This document shows positions 1 to 8,490 of a stretch of DNA of 64,000 nt, piece by piece. The notes under the pieces are model-generated. The model made no database searches, was not told the origin of the DNA, and saw only the letters and a program-made list of their open reading frames with translations. The stretch covers positions 3,596,001 to 3,660,000 of the forward strand of contig NZ_CP034444.1 of assembly GCF_003952385.1 (NCBI RefSeq), given 5' to 3'. Origin of the DNA: Mesorhizobium sp. M1D.F.Ca.ET.043.01.1.1 (GTDB lineage Bacteria; Pseudomonadota; Alphaproteobacteria; Rhizobiales; Rhizobiaceae). Position numbers and translations under genes: made by a program. The first letter of the stretch is position 1; every line of letters begins with the position of its first letter.

Positions 1-368
1 CCGACTATGTGACGGGTGATTTCGGCGGCAGCCGGGTTGTCGTCACACGTCGACCGGCCGAGGCCAGTATCGCTGTCGTGGCGCCGCCGACCGACGATAT
101 CTATTCGCAGGACGACTACACCGGCGCCATCGTTTCGGGCGATGCGGTCGAGCCGATCGCCAGGCCGCCGGCCGAGGTCGGCACCTATGTCACCACCCAC
201 AGGGTCGACCCGGTCTATCTCGAAGGCGAGGTGGTCACGGGCGCAACGCTGCCCGACACGGTCGAGCTGCGCGAGATTCCGGACTACAATTACCGCTATG
301 TCTATGTGAACAACCAGCCGGCGCTGGTCGATCCGGGCACGCGGCGCATCGTCTATGTGATGCGCTGA
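1..368 (+). CDS. DUF1236 family protein, 3' part only
   Basis: The reading frame is already open at the left edge, so only about the last 121 codons are present. The end of the protein (YNYRYVYVNNQPALVDPGTR then IVYVMR) is the Tyr/Val-rich repeat of DUF1236, a rhizobial family of exported proteins of unknown function. Family members usually have a signal peptide and one or two such repeats; the signal peptide would lie left of the window. An internal GTG at 9 is not a credible start because the frame continues upstream. The gene is convergent with xerC and is followed by a hairpin at 387-415. No function is assigned. Confidence 0.7.
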   Translation, partial: DYVTGDFGGSRVVVTRRPAEASIAVVAPPTDDIYSQDDYTGAIVSGDAVEPIARPPAEVGTYVTTHRVDPVYLEGEVVTGATLPDTVELREIPDYNYRYVYVNNQPALVDPGTRRIVYVMR

Positions 369-386
369 TCAACGGTGATTTTGGTA

Positions 387-418
387 GAGCGGCCGCCGGA
401 GATGGGCGGCCGCTCGTT
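387..418. terminator. Hairpin terminator between convergent genes
   Basis: An 11-bp perfect GC-rich stem (387-397 with 405-415) has a 7-nt loop and a short T run (GTTT) after it on the plus strand. It lies between the stop of the DUF1236 gene and the 3' end of xerC, so it probably ends the DUF1236 transcript. The weak T tract keeps confidence moderate. Confidence 0.55.
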
Positions 419-538
419 TGAAGAAGCGCCGACGCCAGGTCGGGCTGCCTGCATCCGCTCGCCGGCGTCGACCCTCCTGCCCTCCACCAGATCGGTATGA
501 CGTTTGGTTGAGCCGTTATCCTGATCTTCGCCAGAGCT

Positions 539-1477
539 TCACGCCCGCGGATGCGCCCGTTCGTAGACTTCGAGCAGCCTTGCCGTGTCGACGCCGGTAT
601 AGACCTGCGTGGTCGACAGGCTGGCATGGCCGAGCAGCTCCTGGATGGTGCGCAGGTCGCCGCCGCGGCCAAGCAGATGCGTGGCGAAGGAATGACGCAA
701 GGCGTGCGGGGTAGCGGTGTCAGGCAGGTTCAGCGCCGAGCGCAACTTCGCCATCTCGCGCTGGACGATTGCCGGGTTCAGCGGGCCGCCTCGCGCGCCG
801 CGGAACAGCAGGCCCTTCGGATCGATATGGAAAGGACAGAGCCGCCGGTATTCGGCGACCGCGCGTGACGCCACCGGCAGCACCGGCACCAATCTTGTCT
901 TGCCGCCCTTGCCGGTGACGCGCAGCACGGTGTCGGCCTCCGAGGCGAGGTCGGCGCCGGCGAGGCCAAGCGCTTCCGAGATGCGCAGTCCGGAGCCGTA
1001 GAGCAGCGTGAGCACGGCCGCGTTGCGGGCGGCGATCCACGGCTCTTCCGCCAGCTGGCCCTCCACGGCCACGACCTGTTTCGCATCGCTCGCCGTCAGC
1101 GGCTTGGGCAGCGATTTCGGCTGGCGCGGCGCGCGCAGCGCCGCCGCGCCCGCCGCGTTGGCGAGGCCGCGCCGCTCGAGGAAGCGCAGCAGCGAGCGGA
1201 TGCCGGCCAAGCCGCGGCCGAGCGTGCGGGCGCCGGCGCCCGAGTTGCGGCGCGCGGCGAGGAAGCCGCGCAGATCGGCCGGCCGCAAATCGGCGATCTC
1301 GGAGATGCCGGGCGGTCCGCCGCAATGCCCGGTCAAAAAATGCAGGAATTGGCGCGTGTCGCGTTCATAGGCCTCGACCGTCTCCGGCGACAGCCGGCGC
1401 TCGCGCGCCAGCATTTTCAGCCAGGCCTCGCGTGCCGCTTGAAGATCCGGCTTTGCCGGGATGAGGAATTCCTGCAT
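539..1477 (-). CDS. xerC: Tyrosine recombinase XerC
   Basis: A 312-residue site-specific recombinase that, with XerD, resolves chromosome dimers at dif near the septum. The N-terminal SAM-like core-binding domain covers about residues 10-110. The catalytic domain shows the full tyrosine-recombinase set: Arg165 (GSGLRISEAL), Lys190 (VTGKGGKTRLVPV), His258 and Arg261 (HALRHSFATHLL), His284 (LLGHASLSTTQ) and nucleophile Tyr293 (QVYTGVD). Length is normal for XerC/XerD. XerC is preferred over XerD from general resemblance, not a decisive residue. The ATG at 1477 starts the conserved N-terminus. No integrase-type neighbours or attachment site are visible, so this is the housekeeping enzyme. Confidence 0.9.
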   Translation of the reverse strand: MQEFLIPAKPDLQAAREAWLKMLARERRLSPETVEAYERDTRQFLHFLTGHCGGPPGISEIADLRPADLRGFLAARRNSGAGARTLGRGLAGIRSLLRFLERRGLANAAGAAALRAPRQPKSLPKPLTASDAKQVVAVEGQLAEEPWIAARNAAVLTLLYGSGLRISEALGLAGADLASEADTVLRVTGKGGKTRLVPVLPVASRAVAEYRRLCPFHIDPKGLLFRGARGGPLNPAIVQREMAKLRSALNLPDTATPHALRHSFATHLLGRGGDLRTIQELLGHASLSTTQVYTGVDTARLLEVYERAHPRA

Positions 1478-1550
1478 GGCGGCAGTTTCGGGCAGCGAGG
1501 TTAGGAAGCGGTGAAGAGGCCGTCATTGAAATGGCGGCTCGAGGGCGTTA

Positions 1551-1653
1551 GAGCAGTTCAGCGATTGGCAAAATCGCTGAACTGCTCCAACTACTTGTTT
1601 TTCCGCAATTCCGAACGGAAAACCGCTACACACTGTTCCTGGAATTGCTCTAG
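1551..1653 (+). repeat. Dispersed palindromic repeat, family A copy 1
   Basis: A perfect 16-bp inverted repeat with a 5-nt loop (1551-1566 and 1572-1587) is followed by a conserved block at 1594-1653. The block folds again: GCAATTCC at 1605-1612 pairs with GGAATTGC at 1641-1648. The same block recurs at 32527-32584 and 46823-46881. This copy ends only about 24 nt before the rimM start codon, so it lies in that gene's 5' leader. Confidence 0.8.
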
Positions 1654-1677
1654 AGCAAGGCAAAGGAAGCGCTGCCG

Positions 1678-2274
1678 ATGTCCAAGCTCGAGAACCCCGT
1701 CCAGATGGCCGTGATCGGCGCCGCGCACGGCATCAAGGGCGAATTGCGAGTAAAAACCTTCACCGGCGATCCGCTGGCGCTCGCCGATTACGGGCCGCTC
1801 CACGCCAAGGATGGCCGCGCCTTCCAGATCCTCGACATCAGGCCGGCCGGCACGGTGGTGGTGGTGCGCTTCAAGGGCATCAACGACCGCAACGCCGCCG
1901 AGGCGCTCGCCGGCACCGAACTGTTCGTCGACCGTTCGGTGCTGCCGGACGACGGCGAGGAGGACGAGTTCTACCACGCCGACCTGATCGGCCTGGAGGT
2001 CAGGGACGATACCGGCGTCATCGGCAGGGTCGTCGCCGTGCATAATTTCGGCGGCGGCGACATACTCGATGTCACGCTCGCCGGCCGCAAGGGTGTGCTG
2101 ATCCCGTTCACCCAGGCCGCGGTGCCGCATGTTTCAATCGCCGACGGTTTTGTCGAGGTCGATCCCATGGCGGCGGGGCTGGTCGATGACGAGGAGAGCG
2201 AGGCGCCTGGCGGTTCCGGCTTCGACCCGAAGGGACGGCCGCGCGGACCGAAGGACGCCGGGGGCAACCGGTGA
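1678..2274 (+). CDS. rimM: 16S rRNA processing protein RimM
   Basis: A ribosome maturation factor of 198 residues that binds S19 and helps assemble the 30S head. The N-terminal RimM beta-barrel starts with [19 protein letters not shown], the family signature. The PRC-barrel half (about 95-170) includes DLIGLEVRD and [10 protein letters not shown] charged tail of about 30 residues follows. An AAGGAAG ribosome-binding site precedes the ATG. The stop overlaps the GTG start of trmD (GTGA at 2271-2274), which indicates translational coupling in the usual rimM-trmD order. Confidence 0.93.
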   Translation: MSKLENPVQMAVIGAAHGIKGELRVKTFTGDPLALADYGPLHAKDGRAFQILDIRPAGTVVVVRFKGINDRNAAEALAGTELFVDRSVLPDDGEEDEFYHADLIGLEVRDDTGVIGRVVAVHNFGGGDILDVTLAGRKGVLIPFTQAAVPHVSIADGFVEVDPMAAGLVDDEESEAPGGSGFDPKGRPRGPKDAGGNR

Positions 2275-2972
2275 GCTTTGCCGCCTCGGTGCTGACGCTC
2301 TATCCCGAGATGTTTCCCGGCGCGCTCGGCCTGTCGCTCGCCGGCCGGGCGCTGGAAGCCGGCACCTGGTCGCTGGAAGCGATCCAGATCCGCGACTTCG
2401 CCACCGACAGGCACCGCACCGTCGACGACACGCCGGCCGGCGGCGGCGCCGGCATGGTGATGCGCGCCGACGTGCTGGCCAAAGCCATCGATCATGCCTC
2501 GCCGCCTGGCGATACGCGCCCGCGCCTGTTGATGAGCCCGCGCGGAAAACCGCTGACGCAGGCGCGGGTGCGCGAGCTCGCCGCCGGGCCGGGCGCCGTG
2601 ATCCTGTGCGGCCGCTTCGAGGGCGTCGACCAGCGGCTGATCGAGGCGCGCGGCCTGGAGGAAGTCTCGATCGGCGATTTCATCCTGTCGGGCGGCGAGC
2701 CGGCGGCGCTGGTACTGCTCGACGCAGTGGTGCGGCTGCTTCCCGGGGTCATGGGCAATGCCGTCTCGGGCGAGGAAGAAAGCTTCGAGAACGGCCTGCT
2801 CGAGCACCCGCACTACACAAGGCCGCAGGAGTTCGAGGGGCGGCAAATTCCCGACGTGCTGATCTCCGGCAACCACAAAAAGATAGCCGACTGGCGCCGC
2901 GCCGAGGCGGAGAAGCTCACCAGAGAGCGGCGGCCGGATTTGCTGGCGGCTGCTCAGCCTTTGACGAAGTAG
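2271..2972 (+). CDS. trmD: tRNA (guanine-N1)-methyltransferase TrmD
   Basis: Makes m1G37 in tRNAs reading CNN codons, using S-adenosylmethionine, which prevents +1 frameshifting. The 233-residue SPOUT protein has the expected signatures: TLYPEMFPG near the N-terminus, [21 protein letters not shown] and [13 protein letters not shown], which form the SAM-binding trefoil knot. It starts with GTG, overlapping the rimM stop by 4 nt. Its last 19 nt overlap the 3' end of the convergent TSUP gene. In many bacteria rplS follows directly; here the minus-strand TSUP gene separates them. Confidence 0.95.
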   Translation: MSFAASVLTLYPEMFPGALGLSLAGRALEAGTWSLEAIQIRDFATDRHRTVDDTPAGGGAGMVMRADVLAKAIDHASPPGDTRPRLLMSPRGKPLTQARVRELAAGPGAVILCGRFEGVDQRLIEARGLEEVSIGDFILSGGEPAALVLLDAVVRLLPGVMGNAVSGEEESFENGLLEHPHYTRPQEFEGRQIPDVLISGNHKKIADWRRAEAEKLTRERRPDLLAAAQPLTK

Positions 2973-3706
2973 TAGAACGCCAGGAAAAGGCCGACGGCGA
3001 CGACGAAGCCGCGCACGACGCCCTGCGGCACGCGCTTGGCGATCCAGACGCCGGCATAGCCGCCCAGCGCGCCGGCCGGGATCATGACGATCGCCTGCGG
3101 CCAGGCGACGACGCCGCCCGAAACGAAGACGAGGATGGCGATCGCGGCGATGACCACGGCCAGCATGTTCTTCAACGCATTGAGCTTGTGGTAGTCCCCG
3201 GCCTGCGTCAGGCCGAGGGTCGCCAGCATCATGACGCCCATGCCGGCGCCGAAGAAGCCGCCATAGACCGATGTCGCGAACTGCGCCAGCGATCCGGCGA
3301 GCGAACCGACCGAGGCCTGGTGCTCCGGTCCCGCCGTCGGCTTGAGCCACGGCCCGGCGGCGAACAAGGCGGTGGCGGCAATCAGCAGCCACGGCACGAG
3401 CGCGCGGAAGGACGGGTTGGAGAGCGCGAGCAGGATGAGCGAGCCGGCCAGCCCGCCGAGCGCCGAGATCAGGCAAAGCAGCAGGGCCCCGCGCCAGAAA
3501 TGCCTGATGTCGTCGCGATAGGCGAGCGTCGAGGTGATGTAGCCGGGGAACTGCGTCACCGAGGAGGTGGCGTTGGCGACGATTGGCGGCACGCCGACCA
3601 GCGTCATGGCGCCGAAGGTGACGAAGGTGCCGCCGCCGGCGACGGCATTCACCGCGCCGGAGACAAAACCCGCGGCAAAGAGAAGGACGGCATCGAAGAA
3701 GGTCAT
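2954..3706 (-). CDS. TSUP family membrane permease (TauE/SafE-like)
   Basis: A 250-residue multi-pass inner-membrane protein of the TauE/SafE (DUF81) family, some members of which export sulfite or organosulfonates. The conserved first repeat ([20 protein letters not shown]) and the later [17 protein letters not shown] are visible, with about seven or eight hydrophobic segments. The ATG at 3706 is chosen because it begins the first helix; an in-frame start at 3796 adds 30 charged residues unlike the family. No ribosome-binding site is obvious at either. It splits trmD from rplS. The substrate cannot be read from the sequence. Confidence 0.8.
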   Translation of the reverse strand: MTFFDAVLLFAAGFVSGAVNAVAGGGTFVTFGAMTLVGVPPIVANATSSVTQFPGYITSTLAYRDDIRHFWRGALLLCLISALGGLAGSLILLALSNPSFRALVPWLLIAATALFAAGPWLKPTAGPEHQASVGSLAGSLAQFATSVYGGFFGAGMGVMMLATLGLTQAGDYHKLNALKNMLAVVIAAIAILVFVSGGVVAWPQAIVMIPAGALGGYAGVWIAKRVPQGVVRGFVVAVGLFLAFYYFVKG

Positions 3707-3859
3707 TGGGGGAAGGCCTGGGGGATACACTTTCCCCCGCTTAGGAAGCTTGCGAGGCTCGCGCAACCCGGCACGACGGCGATATGATGGTGCCATGGCG
3801 CAAAAAAACGCCTCGAAGGCGTGACAAAGCGCCGAAATAGCTGTATGTGGCCGCCCGAA

Positions 3860-3964
3860 CCGGAAGAACGATCTTGCAAGAACGCTCTTCCGGGCCCGTC
3901 ATCAATGGCGGTGTAGCCGTCCCTGTCCGATGCTTGACCGCAAAGGGCATAGCCGAGCGGTCAA
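3860..3964 (+). promoter_or_regulatory. Two hairpins in the rplS leader
   Basis: The stretch 3707-4027 has no gene. It holds two inverted repeats upstream of rplS: 3860-3870 with 3883-3893 (11 bp, one mismatch) and 3934-3941 with 3957-3964 (8 bp, perfect, 15-nt loop). They could be leader structures of the L19 mRNA or a promoter-proximal terminator; I do not recognise a described RNA family. Confidence 0.35.
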
Positions 3965-4027
3965 TGGAACTGCAAGGCGAGCCGAGGACGCTCTGACTGT
4001 CGGAAGAACAAGAAGTGGATTTTTGAG

Positions 4028-4576
4028 ATGGATCTCATCCGTCAGCTCGAGGCCGAGCAGGCCGCCAAGATCGAAGCTAAGCGCAAGCTGCCCGAATTCC
4101 AGCCCGGCGACACCGTGCGCGTCCAGGTGCGCGTCACCGAAGGCAGCCGCACCCGCGTCCAGGCCTATGAGGGCGTCGTCATCGCCCGCTCCGGCTCCGG
4201 CTTCCAGGAGAATTTCACCGTCCGCAAGATTTCCTACGGCGAAGGCGTCGAGCGCGTTTTCCCGGTCTACTCGCCGATGGTCGAGGGCGTCGAGATCGTG
4301 CGCCGCGGCAAGGTGCGCCGCGCCAAGCTCTATTACCTGCGCGACCGTCGCGGCAAGTCGGCCCGTATTTCGGAAAACACCGGCGTGCGCGCCCGCAAGC
4401 TGAACGACGAGGAGCGTGATGCCCTGGCCGCCGAGCGCGCCCGCATCGAGGCCGAGAAGGTCGCCGCCGCCGAGGCGCTGGCTGCCGAGAAGGCCGCGCA
4501 GGACGCCGCCGAGAAGAAGGCCGCCGAGGAGAAGGCCGCCGAGGAGAAGGCCGCCGAGGCTGCTTCGGCCGAGTAA
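4028..4576 (+). CDS. rplS: 50S ribosomal protein L19
   Basis: L19 sits at the 30S-50S interface. Residues 1-120 are the normal protein: it opens [14 protein letters not shown] and contains [25 protein letters not shown] and [15 protein letters not shown]. The remaining 60 or so residues form an Ala/Glu/Lys-rich helical tail with [17 protein letters not shown] units, making it 182 residues against about 115 in E. coli. Tails of this sort are known in rhizobial L19 proteins. A strong terminator follows at 4601, so the gene is probably the last of its transcript. Confidence 0.95.
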   Translation: MDLIRQLEAEQAAKIEAKRKLPEFQPGDTVRVQVRVTEGSRTRVQAYEGVVIARSGSGFQENFTVRKISYGEGVERVFPVYSPMVEGVEIVRRGKVRRAKLYYLRDRRGKSARISENTGVRARKLNDEERDALAAERARIEAEKVAAAEALAAEKAAQDAAEKKAAEEKAAEEKAAEAASAE

Positions 4577-4600
4577 GGCGCTTCTGCAGATTGTTTGAGA

Positions 4601-4629
4601 AAGGCGGCTTCGGCCGCCTTTTTTGTTTT
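4601..4629 (+). terminator. Rho-independent terminator of rplS
   Basis: An 8-bp GC-rich stem (4601-4608 with 4613-4620) has a stable TTCG tetraloop and is followed by a T-rich tract (TTTTGTTTT). This is a textbook intrinsic terminator 25 nt after the rplS stop. Confidence 0.9.
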
Positions 4630-4665
4630 GCAAGGGTTCGGAATCTAGTCGAAGCCCTTCGCTTT

Positions 4666-4860
4666 TCGTCATTCTAGGGCGAAGCGAAGCGGAGACCCTA
4701 GAATCCATGCCGTTACCTTCGCGAGGGATGCGGCGGTAGAGAATGGAACTCCGTCGAACCTTTGAATAGGTCTGCACCGCAGCAGCGCTCGGAGGCCACG
4801 GCATGGATTCCAGGGTCTGCGCCGCGTCGCTACGCTCCTTGCCCCGTCCGTGGATGACGA
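4666..4860. repeat. Dispersed palindromic repeat, family B copy 1
   Basis: An element of about 195 bp with nested inverted repeats: outer TCGTCAT (4666-4672) with ATGACGA (4854-4860), inner GAATCCATGCCGT (4701-4713) with its exact complement at 4798-4810, and a separate 9-bp hairpin (4671-4679 with 4696-4704). The same outer and inner motifs occur at 22271-22454. It fills most of the space between rplS and ohr and has no credible coding frame. Confidence 0.8.
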
Positions 4861-4870
4861 CATCGGTGGG

Positions 4871-4911
4871 TTGACTCGCAGTTACCTTGTACACTAAATA
4901 ATCGTGCACAA
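4871..4911 (+). promoter_or_regulatory. ohr promoter with likely OhrR operator
   Basis: TTGACT at 4871-4876 and TAAATA at 4895-4900 are 18 bp apart and fit a sigma-70 promoter. An inverted repeat, TTGTACAC (4887-4894) and GTGCACAA (4904-4911) with one mismatch, covers the -10 region just before ohr. Its placement and AT-rich centre fit an operator for the OhrR encoded by the second gene of the operon. Binding is inferred. Confidence 0.5.
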
Positions 4912-4927
4912 ACAAACGGAGACGAAG

Positions 4928-5362
4928 ATGTCAGCACTCTACACCACCCAGGCTCGCGTCGTTGGCGGCCGCGCGGGCCATGCCGAGACCAGCGACGGCC
5001 TGCTCAAGCTCGATCTGGCAATGCCGAAAGAGCTCGGCGGGCAGGGTGGCGCGACCAATCCCGAGCAGCTTTTCGCCGCCGGCTATGGCGCCTGCTTCGA
5101 AAGCGCAATCCGCTTCGTGGCGCGCAAGCAGAAGCTGCCGCTCGAGGATGCCGCGGTTACCGCCACCGTCAGCCTCCATCCCAACGACCAGGGCGGCTTC
5201 AGGCTGGACGTGGCGCTTGCGGCCGAGATCAAAGGCCTTGATCAGGCGGGCGCGGAAGCGCTTGTATCCGAGGCGCACACGATCTGCCCCTATTCCAACG
5301 CCATCCGGGGCAATATCGACGTGGCGCTTTCCACGGTGGCGCTTGCGGCAAAGGCGGCATGA
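4928..5362 (+). CDS. ohr: Organic hydroperoxide resistance protein Ohr
   Basis: A 144-residue cytoplasmic thiol peroxidase of the Ohr/OsmC fold that reduces organic and fatty-acid hydroperoxides, usually with lipoylated proteins as electron donor. Both catalytic cysteines are present: Cys56 (GYGACFESAI) and Cys120 (HTICPYSNAIRGN). The Ohr-type N-terminus (LYTTQARVVGGRAGHAETSDG) separates it from OsmC. The ATG at 4928 is preferred because a GGAGACGAAG ribosome-binding site lies just before it; an in-frame GTG eight codons upstream falls inside the likely operator. The stop overlaps the ohrR start (ATGA). Confidence 0.93.
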   Translation: MSALYTTQARVVGGRAGHAETSDGLLKLDLAMPKELGGQGGATNPEQLFAAGYGACFESAIRFVARKQKLPLEDAAVTATVSLHPNDQGGFRLDVALAAEIKGLDQAGAEALVSEAHTICPYSNAIRGNIDVALSTVALAAKAA

Positions 5363-5862
5363 CGACTGAAACCGAAATTCGAGCAGGCGACGTCCCGGCC
5401 GATAGCGCCGGGACGATTGCCGTTCCGCGTCTCGATCAGCAGCTCTGCTTCGCGCTCTATTCGGCGAGCGGGCTGATGACCAGGCTTTACCGGCCGCTGC
5501 TCGACCCGCTCGGCCTCACCTATCCGCAATATCTGGCGATGCTGGCGCTGTGGCAGCGCTCGCCCATGACCGTCGGCGAGCTCGGCGAGGCGCTGGGTTT
5601 GGATTCGGCGACGCTGACGCCGCTGATCAAGCGGATGGAAGCGGGCGGCCTGGTCACGCGTCGGCGCGACAGCGCGGACGAGCGTCGGGTTCTGGTCGAG
5701 CCGACGGCAAAAGGCCAGGCGCTGCGCGCGAACATGAAGGACGTGCAGGCGGCGCTTGCCTGCAGCATGCCGTTGGAACGCGCCGAGCTCAAAGCCCTGC
5801 ACGGCACGCTCACCCGACTGGTCGCCGGTTTGCGCGAGGCGGTTGCGGACCCTTCGGAATAA
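5359..5862 (+). CDS. ohrR: Peroxide-sensing MarR-family repressor OhrR
   Basis: A 167-residue winged-helix repressor. The N-terminal signature [14 protein letters not shown] carries the peroxide-reactive Cys30 and nearby Tyr34, the pair that defines OhrR. The MarR fold follows with [13 protein letters not shown], the recognition region [19 protein letters not shown] and the wing [14 protein letters not shown]. Oxidation of the cysteine by organic peroxide releases DNA in characterised OhrR proteins. The 4-nt overlap with ohr shows co-transcription, so the pair should be autoregulated through the site near 4887-4911. Confidence 0.93.
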   Translation: MTTETEIRAGDVPADSAGTIAVPRLDQQLCFALYSASGLMTRLYRPLLDPLGLTYPQYLAMLALWQRSPMTVGELGEALGLDSATLTPLIKRMEAGGLVTRRRDSADERRVLVEPTAKGQALRANMKDVQAALACSMPLERAELKALHGTLTRLVAGLREAVADPSE

Positions 5863-6034
5863 TCGCTCCCCCGGCTGCGTTCGGAAAACCGTGCCGACCA
5901 GAGCATGGGAATCCGCCTTGGCGCTTGTCCATGCAGCGGATCGGCTTGCAAGGCGCCTGCGGAAAGCTAAAGTCGGCGCCGGGTTTTCATGCGTGCCCCG
6001 CATAGCGGGGCATTTCAGGTTCTGGGAGTTTGTC

Positions 6035-6832
6035 ATGACCAAGTCGAAACTGTTGCTGGCCGCCATGCTGGCCTGCCTTCTCGCGCCTGCCGCTGCGCTA
6101 GCCGACACGCTGCCCGATCTCGGCGGCAAAAAGGTCGTGGTGGTGACGGAAAACGCCTACCCGCCGCTGCAGTTCATCGACAAGAAGACCGGCAAGCAGA
6201 TCGGCTGGGAATATGACGCGATGGACGAAATCGCCAAGCGGCTGAACTTCAAGGTCGAATACCAGAACACTTCCTGGGACGCGATGATCCAGGCGGTTTC
6301 CGACAACCAGTACAACATCGGCATGACCGGCATCACGATCAAGGACGACCGCAAGGCGAAGGTCGACTTCTCCGACCCCTATATGCGCTCGGAGCAGTTC
6401 ATGCTGGTGCGCGGCGACGAAAGCCGCTTCACCGATGCCAAGACCTTCGGCGCCTTCAAGGACGGGCTGATCGGGGCGCAGCCCGGCACGACACCCTTCT
6501 ACACCGCCGTCTACAGCGTGCTCGACGGCAACGAGCAGAACCCGCGCATAAAGCTGTTTGAGACCTTCGGCGCGACCGTGCAGGCGCTGAAGGCGGGCGA
6601 CGTCGACGTGGTGCTCACCGACGGCACTGCCGGCAAGGGCTATGTCGATGCCTCCGAAGGCAAGCTCAAGCTGATCGGCGGCCCGCTCGGCACCGAGGAT
6701 TTCGGCTTCATCTTCCCGAAGGGCTCCGACCTGGTGAATCCGGTCAACGCCGCGATCGCCGCGCTCAAGGCCGACGGCACGCTCGATGCGCTGAACAAGA
6801 AGTGGTTCCTCGACTACAAGATGGGGCAGTGA
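6035..6832 (+). CDS. Amino-acid ABC transporter substrate-binding protein
   Basis: A 265-residue periplasmic receptor of the polar amino acid family (SBP_bac_3). It has a clear Sec signal peptide ([16 protein letters not shown], cleavage near ALA-DT). The mature part shows [19 protein letters not shown], the family signature [20 protein letters not shown], and [20 protein letters not shown]. The ATG at 6035 is used because it starts the signal peptide and has a GGGAG site; the frame is open farther upstream. The permease follows after about 105 nt, but no ATPase gene is adjacent. The exact amino acid is unknown. Confidence 0.88.
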   Translation: MTKSKLLLAAMLACLLAPAAALADTLPDLGGKKVVVVTENAYPPLQFIDKKTGKQIGWEYDAMDEIAKRLNFKVEYQNTSWDAMIQAVSDNQYNIGMTGITIKDDRKAKVDFSDPYMRSEQFMLVRGDESRFTDAKTFGAFKDGLIGAQPGTTPFYTAVYSVLDGNEQNPRIKLFETFGATVQALKAGDVDVVLTDGTAGKGYVDASEGKLKLIGGPLGTEDFGFIFPKGSDLVNPVNAAIAALKADGTLDALNKKWFLDYKMGQ

Positions 6833-6937
6833 GCTCGTCTTGTTACGTGCAGCGGGTTTGCAGGAAATCGCGCTGACATTGCGCCAGGGGGCTGTGTCGG
6901 AACGCGGCCTCCACAACCATATTGTTTGCATTGCCTA

Positions 6938-7753
6938 ATGGTGGCACCGTCCAACTCCACTCCCAAATCCGAATTTCCCTGGTGGCTGGCCACGGCGCTG
7001 GCGATGGCATTGGCGGCGGCGCTGGCGATCGCCGCCAGCGACCTCTATGCCGAGGTCTTCGCCACGGTCGCCAAGGGCATCGGCATCACCGTCTTCGTCA
7101 CCGTCGTCGCCTTCGCACTGGCCTCGGCGTTCGGGCTCGGCATCGCGCTGATGGCGCTGTCGGGGTCGCAATGGCTGCGCCAGATCGCCCGCTTCTATGT
7201 CGAGATCATCCGCGGCGTGCCGATCCTGGTGCTTTTGTTCTGGATCGCCTTCGCCGGCGCGCCTGCCTTCGTCGCGGCCTGGAACGCGCTGACGGCGCCG
7301 CTGCAAAGCGCCGGCTTCATGGGCGAGCTTCTGGTGCGCGACGTCTCGCTGCTGTGGCGCGCCATCATGGCGCTCACCATCGGCTATTCCGCCTTCATCT
7401 CGGAAGTCTTCCGGGCCGGCATCCAGTCGGTCGAGAAGGGCCAGATCGAAGCCGCCAAAGCGCTGGGCCTGACGCGCGTGCAGCGCTTCCGGCTGATCGT
7501 CTTCCCGCAGGCGATCCGCACCATCCTGCCGCCGCTCGGCAACGACTTCGTCGCCATGGTCAAGGATTCCTCGCTCGTCTCGGTGCTGGGCGTCGCCGAC
7601 ATCACCCAGATCGGCAAGATCTATGCCGCCGGCTCCTTCCGCTTCTTCGAGACCTATTCGATCGTCGCCTATATCTATCTGATCCTGACCGTCGGCCTGT
7701 CGCTGGCGTTGAGGGCGCTGGAACAGCGGCTGCGCCGGCAGCACGGGGAATAG
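6938..7753 (+). CDS. Amino-acid ABC transporter permease (HisM/GlnP type)
   Basis: A 271-residue inner-membrane subunit with about five or six hydrophobic helices. The EAA coupling loop is clear (GQIEAAKALGLTRVQRFR, then VFPQAIRTILPPLGNDF), as is the polar amino acid permease signature RFYVEIIRGVPILVLLFWIAF. The ATG at 6938 is chosen; a TTG 12 nt upstream is possible. It pairs with the binding protein upstream. It must borrow an ATPase from elsewhere, because the next gene is a methyltransferase. Confidence 0.88.
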   Translation: MVAPSNSTPKSEFPWWLATALAMALAAALAIAASDLYAEVFATVAKGIGITVFVTVVAFALASAFGLGIALMALSGSQWLRQIARFYVEIIRGVPILVLLFWIAFAGAPAFVAAWNALTAPLQSAGFMGELLVRDVSLLWRAIMALTIGYSAFISEVFRAGIQSVEKGQIEAAKALGLTRVQRFRLIVFPQAIRTILPPLGNDFVAMVKDSSLVSVLGVADITQIGKIYAAGSFRFFETYSIVAYIYLILTVGLSLALRALEQRLRRQHGE

Positions 7754-7815
7754 CCGCCGGGCACGGACCGCGCTACTTTCGAGGCGACATTCATCCGGCG
7801 CGGAGGAGCCGACCT

Positions 7816-8466
7816 ATGAATTTCGACAAGGCCAATGCCGCGCTGGATTCCGTCTACACGGCCGAGACGCCGGAAGCGCTGGCCAAGGCCTATGCCGAAT
7901 GGGCCGCGACCTATGACAGCGAGACCGCCTCGCTCGGCTATCTCCTGCCGTTCCTCATCACCGCCTGGATGGCGCGGCATGTGCCTGCGGGTGAAGGCCC
8001 GCTGCTCGACGCCGGCTGCGGCACGGGGCTTTCGGGACCGTCGCTCAAGGCGCTGGGCTATGGCGACATCGCCGGCCTCGACCTCTCCGACGCCATGCTT
8101 AAGATCGCGGGCAGCCGCCGGGCGAATGGCAAGCCGGCCTACAGCGAGCTGAAGAAGGCCATGCTCGGCGGCCCGCTGCCGTGGCCGGACGGCCATTTCC
8201 GCGCCATCCTCTCGACCGGCGTCTTCACCATCGGCCACGCGCCGGCCTCCGGCCTGCACGAGCTGGTGCGCATCACGAGGAGCGGCGGCCACGCCATCTT
8301 CACCGTCCGCGACCAGGTTTTTGAAAGCGGCGGCTTCCAGGCAGTGTTCAACGAACTTACGCAAGCTGGGAAATGGCGGGCAGTGGAGGAAAGCCCGTGG
8401 TTCCGCTGCTACGCGATCGGCGATCCGGAAGCGCTGGTGAAGACGTTTGTCTTCGAGGTGTTGTGA
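7816..8466 (+). CDS. Class I SAM-dependent methyltransferase
   Basis: A 216-residue soluble protein. The SAM-binding motif I is GPLLDAGCGTGLSGPSLKAL, followed by the acidic motif II (IAGLDLSDAMLKIA) and LPWPDGHFRAILSTGVF, as in the Methyltransf_11/25 group. The N-terminal stretch LAKAYAEWAATYDSE resembles small-molecule methyltransferases of the Williams-Beuren type. GGAGGAGCC 8 nt upstream fixes the ATG. Substrate unknown. It lies 62 nt after the permease and may share its transcript. The IS region begins just after its stop. Confidence 0.82.
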   Translation: MNFDKANAALDSVYTAETPEALAKAYAEWAATYDSETASLGYLLPFLITAWMARHVPAGEGPLLDAGCGTGLSGPSLKALGYGDIAGLDLSDAMLKIAGSRRANGKPAYSELKKAMLGGPLPWPDGHFRAILSTGVFTIGHAPASGLHELVRITRSGGHAIFTVRDQVFESGGFQAVFNELTQAGKWRAVEESPWFRCYAIGDPEALVKTFVFEVL

Positions 8467-8490
8467 GCGAGACTCCCCTTCTCCCCTTGT

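Noticed and set aside
539..1477. Integrase marking a genomic island
   Set aside because: Matches housekeeping XerC in size and motifs, with core genes on its right and no attachment repeats.
1971..3476. Long minus-strand open frame across rimM-trmD
   Set aside because: Arg/Pro/Ala-rich shadow of genuine genes in a GC-rich genome; no domain and it overlaps two certain genes.
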